A stretch of 64,000 bases of DNA from Pseudoalteromonas phenolica (GTDB taxonomy: Bacteria; Pseudomonadota; Gammaproteobacteria; Enterobacterales; Alteromonadaceae): positions 372,001 through 436,000 of the forward strand of contig NZ_PPSW01000007.1 in assembly GCF_005876835.1 (NCBI RefSeq), in the 5' to 3' direction. The position numbers and the translations under genes were made by a program. The notes below the pieces were generated by a model. It was given only the letters and a program-made list of their open reading frames with translations, did no database searches and was not told where the DNA came from. Shown here piece by piece: positions 55,812 through 64,000 of this stretch (positions within the stretch are counted from its first letter, which is position 1; every line of letters begins with the position of its first letter).

Positions 55812-57401
55812 ATGCGCAAATTATTAGCTCTCTCGGTAGCTATCGCACTTTCAGGGTGTGCTACCTATACAGATCAGCAATCAAAAGCTGAATATCTTAC
55901 TATCCTTCATACTAACGATAACCATGGACGTTTTTGGCAAAACGAAAAAGGTGAATATGGCATGTCAGCAAGAAAAACACTTGTTGACAGGCTTAGAAAT
56001 AAAGCCGAAAAAAATGGTCATGCCGTGTTATTACTTTCAGGTGGCGACATAAATACGGGGGTTCCAGAGTCTGACCTTCAATATGCAGAACCTGATTTCA
56101 AAGGTATGCGTTTACTTGGCTATGATGCTATGGCAATCGGCAACCATGAATTTGATAATCCATTACATATCCTTGATAAACAAATTGAATGGGCTCAATT
56201 CCCTATTTTATCGGCGAATATTCTAAATAAAAGTGATGCGTCTCATGCATATCAACCATATTCAATTATAGAAAAAAATGGTCTTAAAATTGGTGTTATA
56301 GGACTTACCACTGTCGATACTGTCAAGATTGCCAATCCCGAGTATGTAGGCCATTTGGACTTTATCAAACCGAGTATCGCTGCAAAAAAAGTTCTGAACA
56401 ATATTAATAATAAATATGACGATATCGACGTTACCATTGCAGTTACACACATGGGTCATTACCACGACGCAAAATATGGTATTAATGCACCCGGCGACGT
56501 CACTTTAGCAAGAGAGTTGCCAAAAGGCGCGCTAGATATGGTCATTGGCGGACACTCTCAAGAACCCGTTTGCGTAGATACACTAGGTAACCCAGATAAA
56601 GGTTTTGCACCAGGAAAAGCTTGTAAGCCAGATAATCAGAATGGCACTTGGATCATGCAAGCCCATGAGTGGGGAAAATATGTTGGTAAAGCAGAATTTA
56701 AAATCGAAGGTGAAAAAATTACGCTCGAGAATTATCAGCTAATTCCTGTCAATTTAAGAAATGATACTGGTGAAGTGATCGGGGAATATATTCCAGAAAA
56801 TCAAGACATGTTAGATCTATTAAGGCCATTCCAAAAAATAGGAAAAGGTCAGCTTGATTTACCTATCGGTTTTACTGATGCATATTTAGATGGTAAACGA
56901 GATACTGTGCGATTTAAGCAAAGCCCATTAGCACGCCTAATTATTAAAGCACAAAAAGAATCAGTAAAAGCAGATTTTGGCCTGATCAGTGGCGGGGGTA
57001 TACGTCACAGTATTGAAGCTGGCGAGATCAGTTATAAAGACGTTTTAAAAGTTCATCCTTTTAAGAACAGAATTACGGCAATGAATTGGATAGGTAAAGA
57101 TCTTATTGATTACCTTGAAGTCGTTACTTCTTTCCCGATTGATGCTGGTGCTTATTTACAATATGAAGGTTTAAGTTTTGACAGAAAAGATGGAAAGTTA
57201 ATTAATGTGAAAATTAACGGTCAAGATTTAGAGCCTAACAAAACCTATAGAATGAGTATAAACAGTTACAATGCAGCAGGAGGTGATGGATATCCAGTAC
57301 TTGTCGGACGAGAAGGGTTTGTTCCCTCAGAGCGAACTGATGCTGAAGTATTAAAAGCCTATATCGAAAAGTACTCTCCTATTAAGGTAAACGAACTATA
57401 A
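55812..57401 (+). CDS. ushA: UshA-type 5'-nucleotidase/UDP-sugar hydrolase lipoprotein
   Basis: A 529-residue lipoprotein (lipobox LSGC, Cys16). The N-terminal metallophosphatase domain has ILHTNDNHGRFW, LSGGDINTGVPESDL, AIGNHEFDNP, VTHMGHYH and IGGHSQEP, holding all metal ligands. The C-terminal 5'-nucleotidase domain has GLISGGGIRHSIEAGEI and NSYNAAGGDGYPV for nucleotide binding. It splits extracellular nucleotides and UDP-sugars to nucleoside and phosphate. ACACGGG at 55799-55805 replaces a normal ribosome site. It is a plausible partner of the nearby S1/P1 nuclease. Confidence 0.92.
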   Translation: MRKLLALSVAIALSGCATYTDQQSKAEYLTILHTNDNHGRFWQNEKGEYGMSARKTLVDRLRNKAEKNGHAVLLLSGGDINTGVPESDLQYAEPDFKGMRLLGYDAMAIGNHEFDNPLHILDKQIEWAQFPILSANILNKSDASHAYQPYSIIEKNGLKIGVIGLTTVDTVKIANPEYVGHLDFIKPSIAAKKVLNNINNKYDDIDVTIAVTHMGHYHDAKYGINAPGDVTLARELPKGALDMVIGGHSQEPVCVDTLGNPDKGFAPGKACKPDNQNGTWIMQAHEWGKYVGKAEFKIEGEKITLENYQLIPVNLRNDTGEVIGEYIPENQDMLDLLRPFQKIGKGQLDLPIGFTDAYLDGKRDTVRFKQSPLARLIIKAQKESVKADFGLISGGGIRHSIEAGEISYKDVLKVHPFKNRITAMNWIGKDLIDYLEVVTSFPIDAGAYLQYEGLSFDRKDGKLINVKINGQDLEPNKTYRMSINSYNAAGGDGYPVLVGREGFVPSERTDAEVLKAYIEKYSPIKVNEL

Positions 57402-57430
57402 GTTCTAGACGTCTTGTATATCAATCAATG

Positions 57431-57453
57431 GATGCCAGAACATATCTGGCATC
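57431..57453. terminator. stem-loop after ushA, possible terminator
   Basis: GATGCCAGA-ACATA-TCTGGCATC, a perfect 9-bp stem, lies between the converging ushA and winged-helix genes. The T-run is weak. Confidence 0.5.
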
Positions 57454-57462
57454 TTCAACAAA

Positions 57463-58380
57463 TTACTTACCCCTTATCTCATAATCACTATCTAACAAGT
57501 CCTTAAGACCGTAGCTATGTAACTTTGAGCGTGACCCTTCACCATGAGCTTTAGGCGGATAAAGTTTTGCTTTTAATTCAGGGCTCTCTCTTAAAATTTC
57601 GTCAAGTGCCGCTCTAATTTCGCTCAGGGTTTTTTCTAAGCTATTAGAGAAATTTGGCCTTTTTCTAACTGTATGTCCTAGAACGGATAGTCTATGAAAA
57701 TACTTTTCAGCAATAGTAAGCAACTCAACTGGCACGTCCTTATTTAAATGAAGATTTAAATCAGGGTAAGCATGGCTGAATTCGATCATTGCCAGATAAA
57801 AGCAAAGTGGCTTATTGGCTAATTGGCTTTGAATATCACTAGTACCCTCTATAAATAATGACTTTGAATATAAATCAACTACTAACTTCGGTTTTATAGT
57901 TTCTACCGAAGCAACTCGTTTTTTCACTCTGTTTTCAATGTGTTTTCTAAATACTTTGCGGTAAAGTAATGCGTTAGCAAAGGTAAGTAACATCACTATA
58001 ATGTATGTGTATTTAACATGGCTTGTATCAGCAATTAAAACCAAATAGATAGTTTTGTAATTTGCAAACAATTCCAAAAACGTTTTATTACTTGGCTTAA
58101 CAGTAGATATAGATTCAACTTTTACTCTAGAATCAAGCAAATCGAGTTGTAGATTCAATTGCTCAATATAAATATCGACTTCTTGCTGATTGCCTGCATA
58201 GTTAAAAAGTGGTTCAGCTAATGGTAGGCTGCTGACATCGAGTGAGACACGCTTAGCTACTTGTTCGCTTTGCAGTTCAACCGCTTGTGCTATTTTATTC
58301 TCTTGGCCCAAATAAAATAGCAAGCTTAACAAAACAAAAACGGCTGCTGTGAAAATATAAATTGGTTTTATGTTTATCAT
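57463..58380 (-). CDS. two-TM membrane protein with cytoplasmic OmpR-like winged-helix domain (putative membrane transcription regulator)
   Basis: A 305-residue protein of no named family that I recognise. TM1 (residues 6-24) and TM2 (about 124-141) enclose a 95-residue periplasmic segment; basic RKVFRK after TM2 puts the C-terminus in the cytoplasm. That C-terminus reads like an OmpR/PhoB winged helix: KLVVDLYSKSLFIEG (165-179, beta strands), KPLCFYLAMIEF (190-201), then LEKTLSEIRAALDEIL (238-253, recognition helix), and a conserved-looking YPPKAHGEGSRSKLHSYGL tail (264-282). The start overlaps the stop of the upstream binding-protein gene by one base (TAATG). I infer a ToxR-like regulator in reversed orientation, controlled by its partner. 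Confidence 0.65.
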   Translation of the reverse strand: MINIKPIYIFTAAVFVLLSLLFYLGQENKIAQAVELQSEQVAKRVSLDVSSLPLAEPLFNYAGNQQEVDIYIEQLNLQLDLLDSRVKVESISTVKPSNKTFLELFANYKTIYLVLIADTSHVKYTYIIVMLLTFANALLYRKVFRKHIENRVKKRVASVETIKPKLVVDLYSKSLFIEGTSDIQSQLANKPLCFYLAMIEFSHAYPDLNLHLNKDVPVELLTIAEKYFHRLSVLGHTVRKRPNFSNSLEKTLSEIRAALDEILRESPELKAKLYPPKAHGEGSRSKLHSYGLKDLLDSDYEIRGK

Positions 58381-59303
58381 TATTTTTCACCAATAAATTT
58401 GTAAGGTGAAAGATCGCACTGCCAGAACTTTTCTAAAGATTCAAAATAGGCACTGCCTACTGATTGCGCTATTTGTGTTGTGATTGTTTGAACGGCACAG
58501 GCGAGATCTGTATTGTTTTCTGTCAATTTAAGGTACCAACGGCTGCCAGTAATATTATCACCAATGGGAATAATATAGTTATGAGAAAACTTTTCGTCAT
58601 CAGTCTTATCATTCCAATAAGACGCGATAATATCTACTTCATTATTTGCAAGCTTTTCTCTTAATGCGGTGTGAGAGCTAACATAGGTAATATCTAGGTT
58701 TTTTATATCTAAATCTAATTGCTTAAATGCCTTCTTTGGCAAAATATGGCCAGATCTACTGGTTGGATAATCAAGCAAACCAATACGTTTATCAAGGAAA
58801 TACGCTTTTTCAAGTTTAGGTTTTTCTTTATTAGAGATAAAAAATGCAGAGTAACTTGAATAACCAATAATCGGTGTGTAATTATGTGTCGCATCGGCAC
58901 GAAGTGCTTGCATAATACTGTCTTTGCTCAATATGAGATCTGCGATACCTTTACCAAAAAACTCGATTTGTTCAGCTAAACTTCCCCCCCAAAAAGCTTC
59001 AACATGGCCAAATTGACGTTTTACAACACTGTTTTGACAAAGCGCCGGAAGTATTTGCTCAGCAAGTTGTTTTGTGGGTACTTTTACTCTAAATACAGCT
59101 TGGTTTTCACTTGATGAAGTTAGGCACTCGAATTTATGTTGCTGTATAGGCACCAGATGTATAGATGTATCAGTAATAACCAATTGTGATAATAGCCAAA
59201 CTAACCAAGTGCTTGCGATAACAGACAGGAACAAGATAGTTTTTAACGATAATTTATATTTTTTTAACAAAACAAAAAGTAAGTTTATTGATAACCTGGC
59301 CAT
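58380..59303 (-). CDS. membrane-anchored PhnD-like periplasmic binding protein
   Basis: A 307-residue protein. An uncleaved signal anchor (TM about 20-43) is followed by a periplasmic type 2 binding fold. IGLLDYPTSRSGHILPKKAFK corresponds to the PTSxSG ligand loop of PhnD-type phosphonate/phosphite-binding proteins, and FGKGIADLILSKDS and LREKLANNEVDIIASYW fit the same fold. No ABC permease or ATPase is nearby, so sensing is more likely than transport. It is translationally coupled to the winged-helix membrane protein downstream and divergent from the S1/P1 nuclease gene. Confidence 0.72.
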   Translation of the reverse strand: MARLSINLLFVLLKKYKLSLKTILFLSVIASTWLVWLLSQLVITDTSIHLVPIQQHKFECLTSSSENQAVFRVKVPTKQLAEQILPALCQNSVVKRQFGHVEAFWGGSLAEQIEFFGKGIADLILSKDSIMQALRADATHNYTPIIGYSSYSAFFISNKEKPKLEKAYFLDKRIGLLDYPTSRSGHILPKKAFKQLDLDIKNLDITYVSSHTALREKLANNEVDIIASYWNDKTDDEKFSHNYIIPIGDNITGSRWYLKLTENNTDLACAVQTITTQIAQSVGSAYFESLEKFWQCDLSPYKFIGEK

Positions 59304-59473
59304 TAGAGCAAGTTTACTTACTCATTACAATAGGTAAAATTATTTAAATTTCATAAACTATTGATTTAGCTACTTTGTTAACAAGTAATGATGAATAAAC
59401 TTGAGTCCTTTATTCAATCTATAAAAACACGGACAATTGACCTTAATAAGATTACGATTTACACGGGCTAACC

Positions 59474-60334
59474 ATGTTAAATTTGACAACAGTAACTAAA
59501 ACACTTGCTTTATCACTGACAATGTTAACAGCACTTAGTTCACACAAAGTAATAGCTTGGGGCCAAAACGGTCACAGAGTGATTGGTGAAATAGCTGATA
59601 TGCATTTAACTGACAGCACTAAATCTGCCCTACAGCCTTTACTAGCAGGTAGTTCGCTTGCACAAATTTCAACATGGCCTGATGAAATGCGCTCTAATCC
59701 GGAGCACTTCTGGCGAAAAGAATCCGGCAAATGGCATTACATTAATATTAAAGATGCAAAAAAAATGCATCAATATGTAAACACTTCTATTGACTCCAGA
59801 GATAAAGTTGCACATATTTTAGACGGAATTTATTATTCTATTAATATTTTAAAGAGCAATAAGAGCGACTTAGAATCTAGAAAGTTTGCTTTAAGCTTTC
59901 TAGTGCATTTGGTAGGTGATAGCCATCAGCCTTTCCACGCTGGACGCTCTGAAGACCGTGGAGGTAACTTAATTAAGGTATCTTTCTTCGGTAAAGAAAC
60001 AAACTTGCATAGCACGTGGGATACGCATCTTATTGAAAATGAAAATTTATCTTTCACTGAGTTTGCAGATTTCATAAAAACGTCAAATAAAAAGACTATA
60101 AAGGCATACTTAAATAGCCAACCTGCTGATTGGTTGGTTGAATCGAACAAAATATCTCACCGCGTATACGGTGAAAACGAAACAAAGCTCAGTTATGGCT
60201 ATGTATACAAACATATGCCTGTTGTCAAAAAGCGCTTATCACAAGGTGGTATTCGTTTAGCCGGGCTTCTTAATCAAATTTTTGACAGTAACGCAAAGCC
60301 GCTAACTGAAGCGCTTATTAAAAAGCGTAGTTAG
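59474..60334 (+). CDS. secreted S1/P1-type nuclease
   Basis: A 286-residue zinc nuclease. The signal peptide is predicted to end VIA, so the mature protein begins with Trp29, the residue whose N-terminus binds zinc in P1 nuclease. All other zinc ligands are present: WGQNGHRVIGEIAD, WPDEM, HYIN, VHLVGDSHQPFHAG and LHSTWDTHLI. It degrades single-stranded DNA and RNA to 5'-mononucleotides outside the cytoplasm. ACACGGG lies six bases before the ATG. The TonB receptor gene begins 49 bases downstream on the same strand. Confidence 0.92.
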   Translation: MLNLTTVTKTLALSLTMLTALSSHKVIAWGQNGHRVIGEIADMHLTDSTKSALQPLLAGSSLAQISTWPDEMRSNPEHFWRKESGKWHYINIKDAKKMHQYVNTSIDSRDKVAHILDGIYYSINILKSNKSDLESRKFALSFLVHLVGDSHQPFHAGRSEDRGGNLIKVSFFGKETNLHSTWDTHLIENENLSFTEFADFIKTSNKKTIKAYLNSQPADWLVESNKISHRVYGENETKLSYGYVYKHMPVVKKRLSQGGIRLAGLLNQIFDSNAKPLTEALIKKRS

Positions 60335-60383
60335 TGGCATGCAAAAAAGTAAGTTAAATAATCTCAACACGGGAAACAATAAA

Positions 60384-63300
60384 ATGAAAACTCAACTACG
60401 CAAAACGGCACTATCGCTTGCAGTTATTGCTGGCATCGGTGCAAGTGGCGCTGCGTTTGCTAACGAAACCTCTTCTGCAGTGAAAGGTCAGATCGTTGGT
60501 CCTCAAGGTAATCCAGCTGCTGGTACAACAGTAACTATCATGCACTTACCTTCTGGTTCAACTAAAGTGGCAACTGTAAATGATGCAGGTTACTTCTCAG
60601 CAAAGGGTTTACGTGTAGGTGGTCCTTACCAAATCATCGTTGATTCAACGACTTTTGAAGATCAGCTTATCGAAAACGTATATCTTTCTCTTGGTTCTGA
60701 CTACCCAGTAAACGTTCAGTTGAAAGCTCCTTCAGATATCGAGCAAATCGTTGTAACAGGTCGCCCAATTAGCCAGATGTCTGGTGGTACAGGTCCAGCT
60801 GCGACTTTCACACTTGAAAACCTTCAAGAAGCACCAGCTATTAACCGTGACCTTCGTGATATCGTTCGTGCAGATCCACGTGTTTACGTAGATGAGAGCC
60901 GTGGTGCTATCCAATGTGGTGGTGGTAACCCTCGCTTTAACAGCCTTACACTTGACGGCGTTCGTATGAACGACAACTTTGGTCTAAGTTCAAACGGCTA
61001 CCCTACTGTTCGTGCACCTTTCTCTTTTGATTCAATCGACCAAGTTGCTGTTGAACTAGCACCTTTCGACGTTCAATACGGTGGTTTCACTTCTTGTAAC
61101 ATCAACGCGGTTACAAAGTCTGGTGGTAACGATATCAGTGGTGGTATGTTCTACGACTACACAAATGACTCTATGAAGGGTGATAAGGTAGAAGGCGTAG
61201 ACATCGACAACGGTGATTACTCTGAAAAGCGTTACGGCTTCCACGTTGGTATGCCTCTGATCGAAGATTCATTATTCCTATTTACTTCTTACGAGAAGTT
61301 AGAAGGTGTTGAGCAATTTAGCTACAGTGCTTTAAACAATACTGTAAGCCAGTCTGACCTTGACCGTATTATTGCAATTACAAAAGACAAGTATAACTAT
61401 GACCCGGGTACAATGGTTCCTAGTATGCCTGTTGAAGATGAAAAACTTCTAGTCAAGCTTGATTGGAACATTAACGACAGCCACCGTGCTAACGTTGTTT
61501 ACAACTGGAATGATGGTTTCCGTTTATCTCAGTCTGACCAAGCAAGTGATGAGCTACCGCTAAGCAACCACTTCTACGAGCAAGGCGCAGAGATGACGTC
61601 AATCGTAGCGTCACTATACTCAGACTGGACTGATGAACTTTCAACTGAAGTACGCATCGGTAAAACTGATTTAGATGGTCGCCAAGCATCACTAGATGCT
61701 GCATCTGGTTTTGGTGAATTCCAAATCACAACCGAAGACGAAGGTACAGTTTACATTGGTCCTGATGATTCTCGTCAATCAAATGATCTAGACTGGGATA
61801 ACTTCACGCTTAAATTAGCGGGTACTTATTACCTTGATGAGCACACTATCACTGCTGGTTACGAGTTCGAAGAATTAAATGTATTCAACCTATTCATGCA
61901 GCATACGCAAGGTGAATTCCGTTTCAGCTCTATTGAAGATTATGAGAACGGTGCTGCATTCACTTTCTACAACAACTCAGCTGGTACTAACAACCCTAAC
62001 GATGTAGCTGCTTCATTCTCTTATGCGCAGCATACTTTCTACGTTCAAGATGAATACGCATTCTCTGATATCGATGCAACACTAACGTTCGGTCTACGTT
62101 ATGACCGTTACACAAGTGATGACAGTCCAACAGAAAACAAGCGCTTTGAAGAACGTTATGGTTTCATGAACACTAAAAACCTTGATGGCGTTGACTTACT
62201 TCAACCACGTGTAGGTTTCAACTGGTATGTTGATGACGCGTTAGAAGTACGTGGTGGTATTGGTCTATATTCTGGTGGTAACCCGAATGTATGGCTATCT
62301 AACTCATACTCAAATGATGGTGTAACTCAAATTGGTAAGCGTGGTTTCTATGCTAACTTATTTGAAACTGAGTTAACGAACATCCACGGTGGTACACCAG
62401 GTTATGATGTTCCTAAAGACATGTTCGACGCTATCGGTAACACTGCTATCGGTGATGGCGACGGTGCTGTAAACTCAACGGCGCCTAACTTCGAAATTCC
62501 TTCAGAGTGGAAAATCGCTTTAGGTGCAACTTACACAACTGAAGACGAGTATGTGTTCAGCGTAGATTACCTATACACAGATAAGCAAAACTCAGCGCTT
62601 GTAAAAGATATTGCACTTCAGACGACTGGTAAAACAGCACCTGATGGTCGCCCTCTAATTGAAGAGCGTGAAGATGGTCGTGATGGCGACTACATGTTAA
62701 CTAACGTATCTGGTCCAGACGCTAAGTCACACATCATCTCTGCTGCAATGAGCAAGCGTTTCGATAATGGTATTGACTTAACTTTATCTTATGCATTCAC
62801 TGACTCTCAAGATGTAAACCCAATGACAAGCTCTACAGCTGGTTCGAACTACGGTAACATCGCGACATTCAACCCGACTGCACCAAGCTTATCTACGTCT
62901 GATTATGAAGTGCCGCATCGCTTTACTTTACAACTTGGTTATAAAGTAGAACTAATTGACGGCTTCAAGACTAAGTTCAACCTATTCGGTCAGGCAAGTA
63001 AAGGTCAGCCGTACAGCTACCTATTCTCTGGCAGTGACCGCGCATTTGGTGATGCAAGCTGGAACTCACGCAGCGGTCGTCAGCTAATGTATGTTCCTGA
63101 AATCAATGATGACAAAGTAACTTACAACATGTCAGCTGCTGAAATCGAAGATTTCCATAACTGGATTTCTGAGCAAGGTTTAGATCGTGGTCAAATCGCA
63201 GCACGTAATAGCCAAAATGCTGATTGGTTCAAAAAGCTAGACTTCAAGATCACTCAAGAAGTACCTGGATTTATGGATGGTCACAAAGGTGAAGTATTCT

Positions 63301-63506
63301 TCGTTATCGACAACTTAACAAACATGTTAAACGATGACTGGGGTGTAATGCGCAAGGGTAACTTCGTTGGTAACCGTGTAGTTAAAGCATCAATCGCTGA
63401 TGGCAAGTATGTTTACTCTGACTTCAACCCAAATGCTGCTAACCAATCAGTTCAAAAAGATGTATCAGTTTGGGAAGTTCGCTTCGGTGTGAAGTACACT
63501 TTCTAA
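60384..63506 (+). CDS. Oar-like TonB-dependent outer-membrane receptor
   Basis: A 1040-residue receptor. A signal peptide (residues 1-26, AFA cleavage) is followed by a carboxypeptidase-regulatory-like beta-sandwich (about 32-110), a TonB-box-like IEQIVVTG, a plug with FNSLTLDGVRMNDNFG and NINAVTKSGGN, and a 22-strand barrel ending in the C-terminal Phe of VRFGVKYTF. It imports large nutrients using TonB energy; the substrate is unknown. Start ATG 60384 begins a normal signal peptide; the upstream ATG 60339 does not. It has ACACGGG upstream and is probably co-transcribed with the nuclease. Confidence 0.92.
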   Translation: MKTQLRKTALSLAVIAGIGASGAAFANETSSAVKGQIVGPQGNPAAGTTVTIMHLPSGSTKVATVNDAGYFSAKGLRVGGPYQIIVDSTTFEDQLIENVYLSLGSDYPVNVQLKAPSDIEQIVVTGRPISQMSGGTGPAATFTLENLQEAPAINRDLRDIVRADPRVYVDESRGAIQCGGGNPRFNSLTLDGVRMNDNFGLSSNGYPTVRAPFSFDSIDQVAVELAPFDVQYGGFTSCNINAVTKSGGNDISGGMFYDYTNDSMKGDKVEGVDIDNGDYSEKRYGFHVGMPLIEDSLFLFTSYEKLEGVEQFSYSALNNTVSQSDLDRIIAITKDKYNYDPGTMVPSMPVEDEKLLVKLDWNINDSHRANVVYNWNDGFRLSQSDQASDELPLSNHFYEQGAEMTSIVASLYSDWTDELSTEVRIGKTDLDGRQASLDAASGFGEFQITTEDEGTVYIGPDDSRQSNDLDWDNFTLKLAGTYYLDEHTITAGYEFEELNVFNLFMQHTQGEFRFSSIEDYENGAAFTFYNNSAGTNNPNDVAASFSYAQHTFYVQDEYAFSDIDATLTFGLRYDRYTSDDSPTENKRFEERYGFMNTKNLDGVDLLQPRVGFNWYVDDALEVRGGIGLYSGGNPNVWLSNSYSNDGVTQIGKRGFYANLFETELTNIHGGTPGYDVPKDMFDAIGNTAIGDGDGAVNSTAPNFEIPSEWKIALGATYTTEDEYVFSVDYLYTDKQNSALVKDIALQTTGKTAPDGRPLIEEREDGRDGDYMLTNVSGPDAKSHIISAAMSKRFDNGIDLTLSYAFTDSQDVNPMTSSTAGSNYGNIATFNPTAPSLSTSDYEVPHRFTLQLGYKVELIDGFKTKFNLFGQASKGQPYSYLFSGSDRAFGDASWNSRSGRQLMYVPEINDDKVTYNMSAAEIEDFHNWISEQGLDRGQIAARNSQNADWFKKLDFKITQEVPGFMDGHKGEVFFVIDNLTNMLNDDWGVMRKGNFVGNRVVKASIADGKYVYSDFNPNAANQSVQKDVSVWEVRFGVKYTF

Positions 63507-63524
63507 TCTAAATTAGGTTTATTT

Positions 63525-63550
63525 AGGCCAACGCATGTTGGCCTTTTTTA
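63525..63550. terminator. terminator after the TonB receptor gene
   Basis: AGGCCAAC-GCAT-GTTGGCCT followed by T6. Its 3' end touches the stop of the converging MarR gene. Confidence 0.88.
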
Positions 63551-63967
63551 TATGTGTTCATTAAGTTTATGTAACACTGCTTTCAATATCACTCGTTCTT
63601 CTTCTGACAGATTCTTCAACATCGATTTTTCCCAAGCTGTAGCAGAAACTGACAGTTTTTTATAAATTTCACGCCCTTCTTTTGTTAAAAACAGTACTTT
63701 GCTCCGCTTATCTTTTTCATCGGCTCTTAGTTCTACTAGGCCTCTTGATTCTAATTGTTTAATTGCTCTTGATATTGTTGATTTATCTATTCGCGCAAGT
63801 TCAATCAACTGTTTTGCAGTAAAGCTCGATTGTGCAAGATGTGCCATAACCCGCCATTGAGGTGTGGTTAAATCGGCTTGCTCTTTATATACATTCGCAA
63901 AGTCGTCACTTACTTTATTGGCTAAATGTACAAGCTGGTAAGGTAAAAACTCTGTAATATCTAACAT
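63548..63967 (-). CDS. MarR-family transcriptional regulator
   Basis: A 139-residue regulator with the MarR winged helix: LTTPQWRVMAHLAQSSFTAK, then IDKSTISRAIKQLESRGLVE and the wing DEKDKRSKVLFLTKEG. It is convergent with the TonB receptor gene. Its target genes and ligand are unknown; its promoter is at or beyond the right edge of the window. Confidence 0.9.
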   Translation of the reverse strand: MLDITEFLPYQLVHLANKVSDDFANVYKEQADLTTPQWRVMAHLAQSSFTAKQLIELARIDKSTISRAIKQLESRGLVELRADEKDKRSKVLFLTKEGREIYKKLSVSATAWEKSMLKNLSEEERVILKAVLHKLNEHI

Positions 63968-64000
63968 AAACTGTCTTTTAATTTCTGCATCTTATTGCCT

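Noticed and set aside
59348..59365. Possible PhoB box before the S1/P1 nuclease gene
   Set aside because: First half-site matches only five of seven bases and the second three of seven, too weak to list despite the attractive phosphate link.

Overview
The window is chromosomal DNA from a marine gammaproteobacterium of the Alteromonadales, most like Pseudoalteromonas or a close relative. The evidence is the low GC content, the housekeeping gene types (HupB, DnaK/DnaJ, FadE, RluF, PqiABC), an Oar-like TonB-dependent receptor, and the arginine succinyltransferase genes. I see no rRNA, tRNA, CRISPR array, insertion sequence or prophage. About 53 protein genes are supported, three of them too short for ordinary ORF cut-offs: an ilv leader peptide, a type-B L36 protein and a 59-residue DUF3820-like protein.

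Layout. 1-2914: the C-terminally cut gene of a secreted M6 (PrtV/InhA-like) protease. 3100-5572: ilv operon with a leader-peptide attenuator. 5594-6327: HU and an alkyltransferase-like protein. 6320-11468: LysR regulator divergent from a two-gene RND efflux pump. 11554-14808: RluF, then an orphan periplasmic binding protein paired with an EAL-HDOD protein. 14996-26895: a seven-gene, tightly packed glycogen operon (CBM48 protein, malQ, glgB, glgX, glgP, glgC, glgA) behind one good sigma70 promoter. 27282-29198: GGDEF-EAL protein. 29259-33000: Lrp-type regulator divergent from astC-astA-DUF1338. 32997-41027: orphan Cache sensor kinase, RNase Z, AbgT transporter, GST, RhlE helicase and a plant-type dihydrodipicolinate synthase. 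41168-44906: two unknown genes, the alternative ribosomal proteins L31B/L36B, cytochrome b562, a DMT transporter and a small-molecule kinase. 45002-47248: fadE with a FadR-like operator. 47694-51216: a secreted Cys-rich peptide, then dnaK-dnaJ behind a sigma32 promoter. 51379-54834: pqiABC. 54827-55743: acetyltransferase and DUF3820-like protein. 55812-63506: UshA-type nucleotidase, a membrane winged-helix protein with a membrane-anchored PhnD-like binding protein, S1/P1 nuclease and a TonB receptor. 63548-63967: MarR regulator.

The most interesting block is 55.8-63.5 kb. A secreted S1/P1 nuclease, a 5'-nucleotidase and a TonB-dependent receptor flank a one-base-overlapping gene pair. That pair encodes a membrane-tethered PhnD-like periplasmic binding protein and a two-TM protein whose cytoplasmic C-terminus reads like an OmpR-type winged helix. 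I infer a nucleic acid or nucleotide scavenging locus with its own split transmembrane sensor-regulator. The three effector genes also share an ACACGGG element just upstream of their starts. Other points of note are the ilv attenuator, a plant-like DapA, an rhlE promoter that sits inside the preceding terminator, and several long palindromes beside fadE and the Cys-rich peptide gene.
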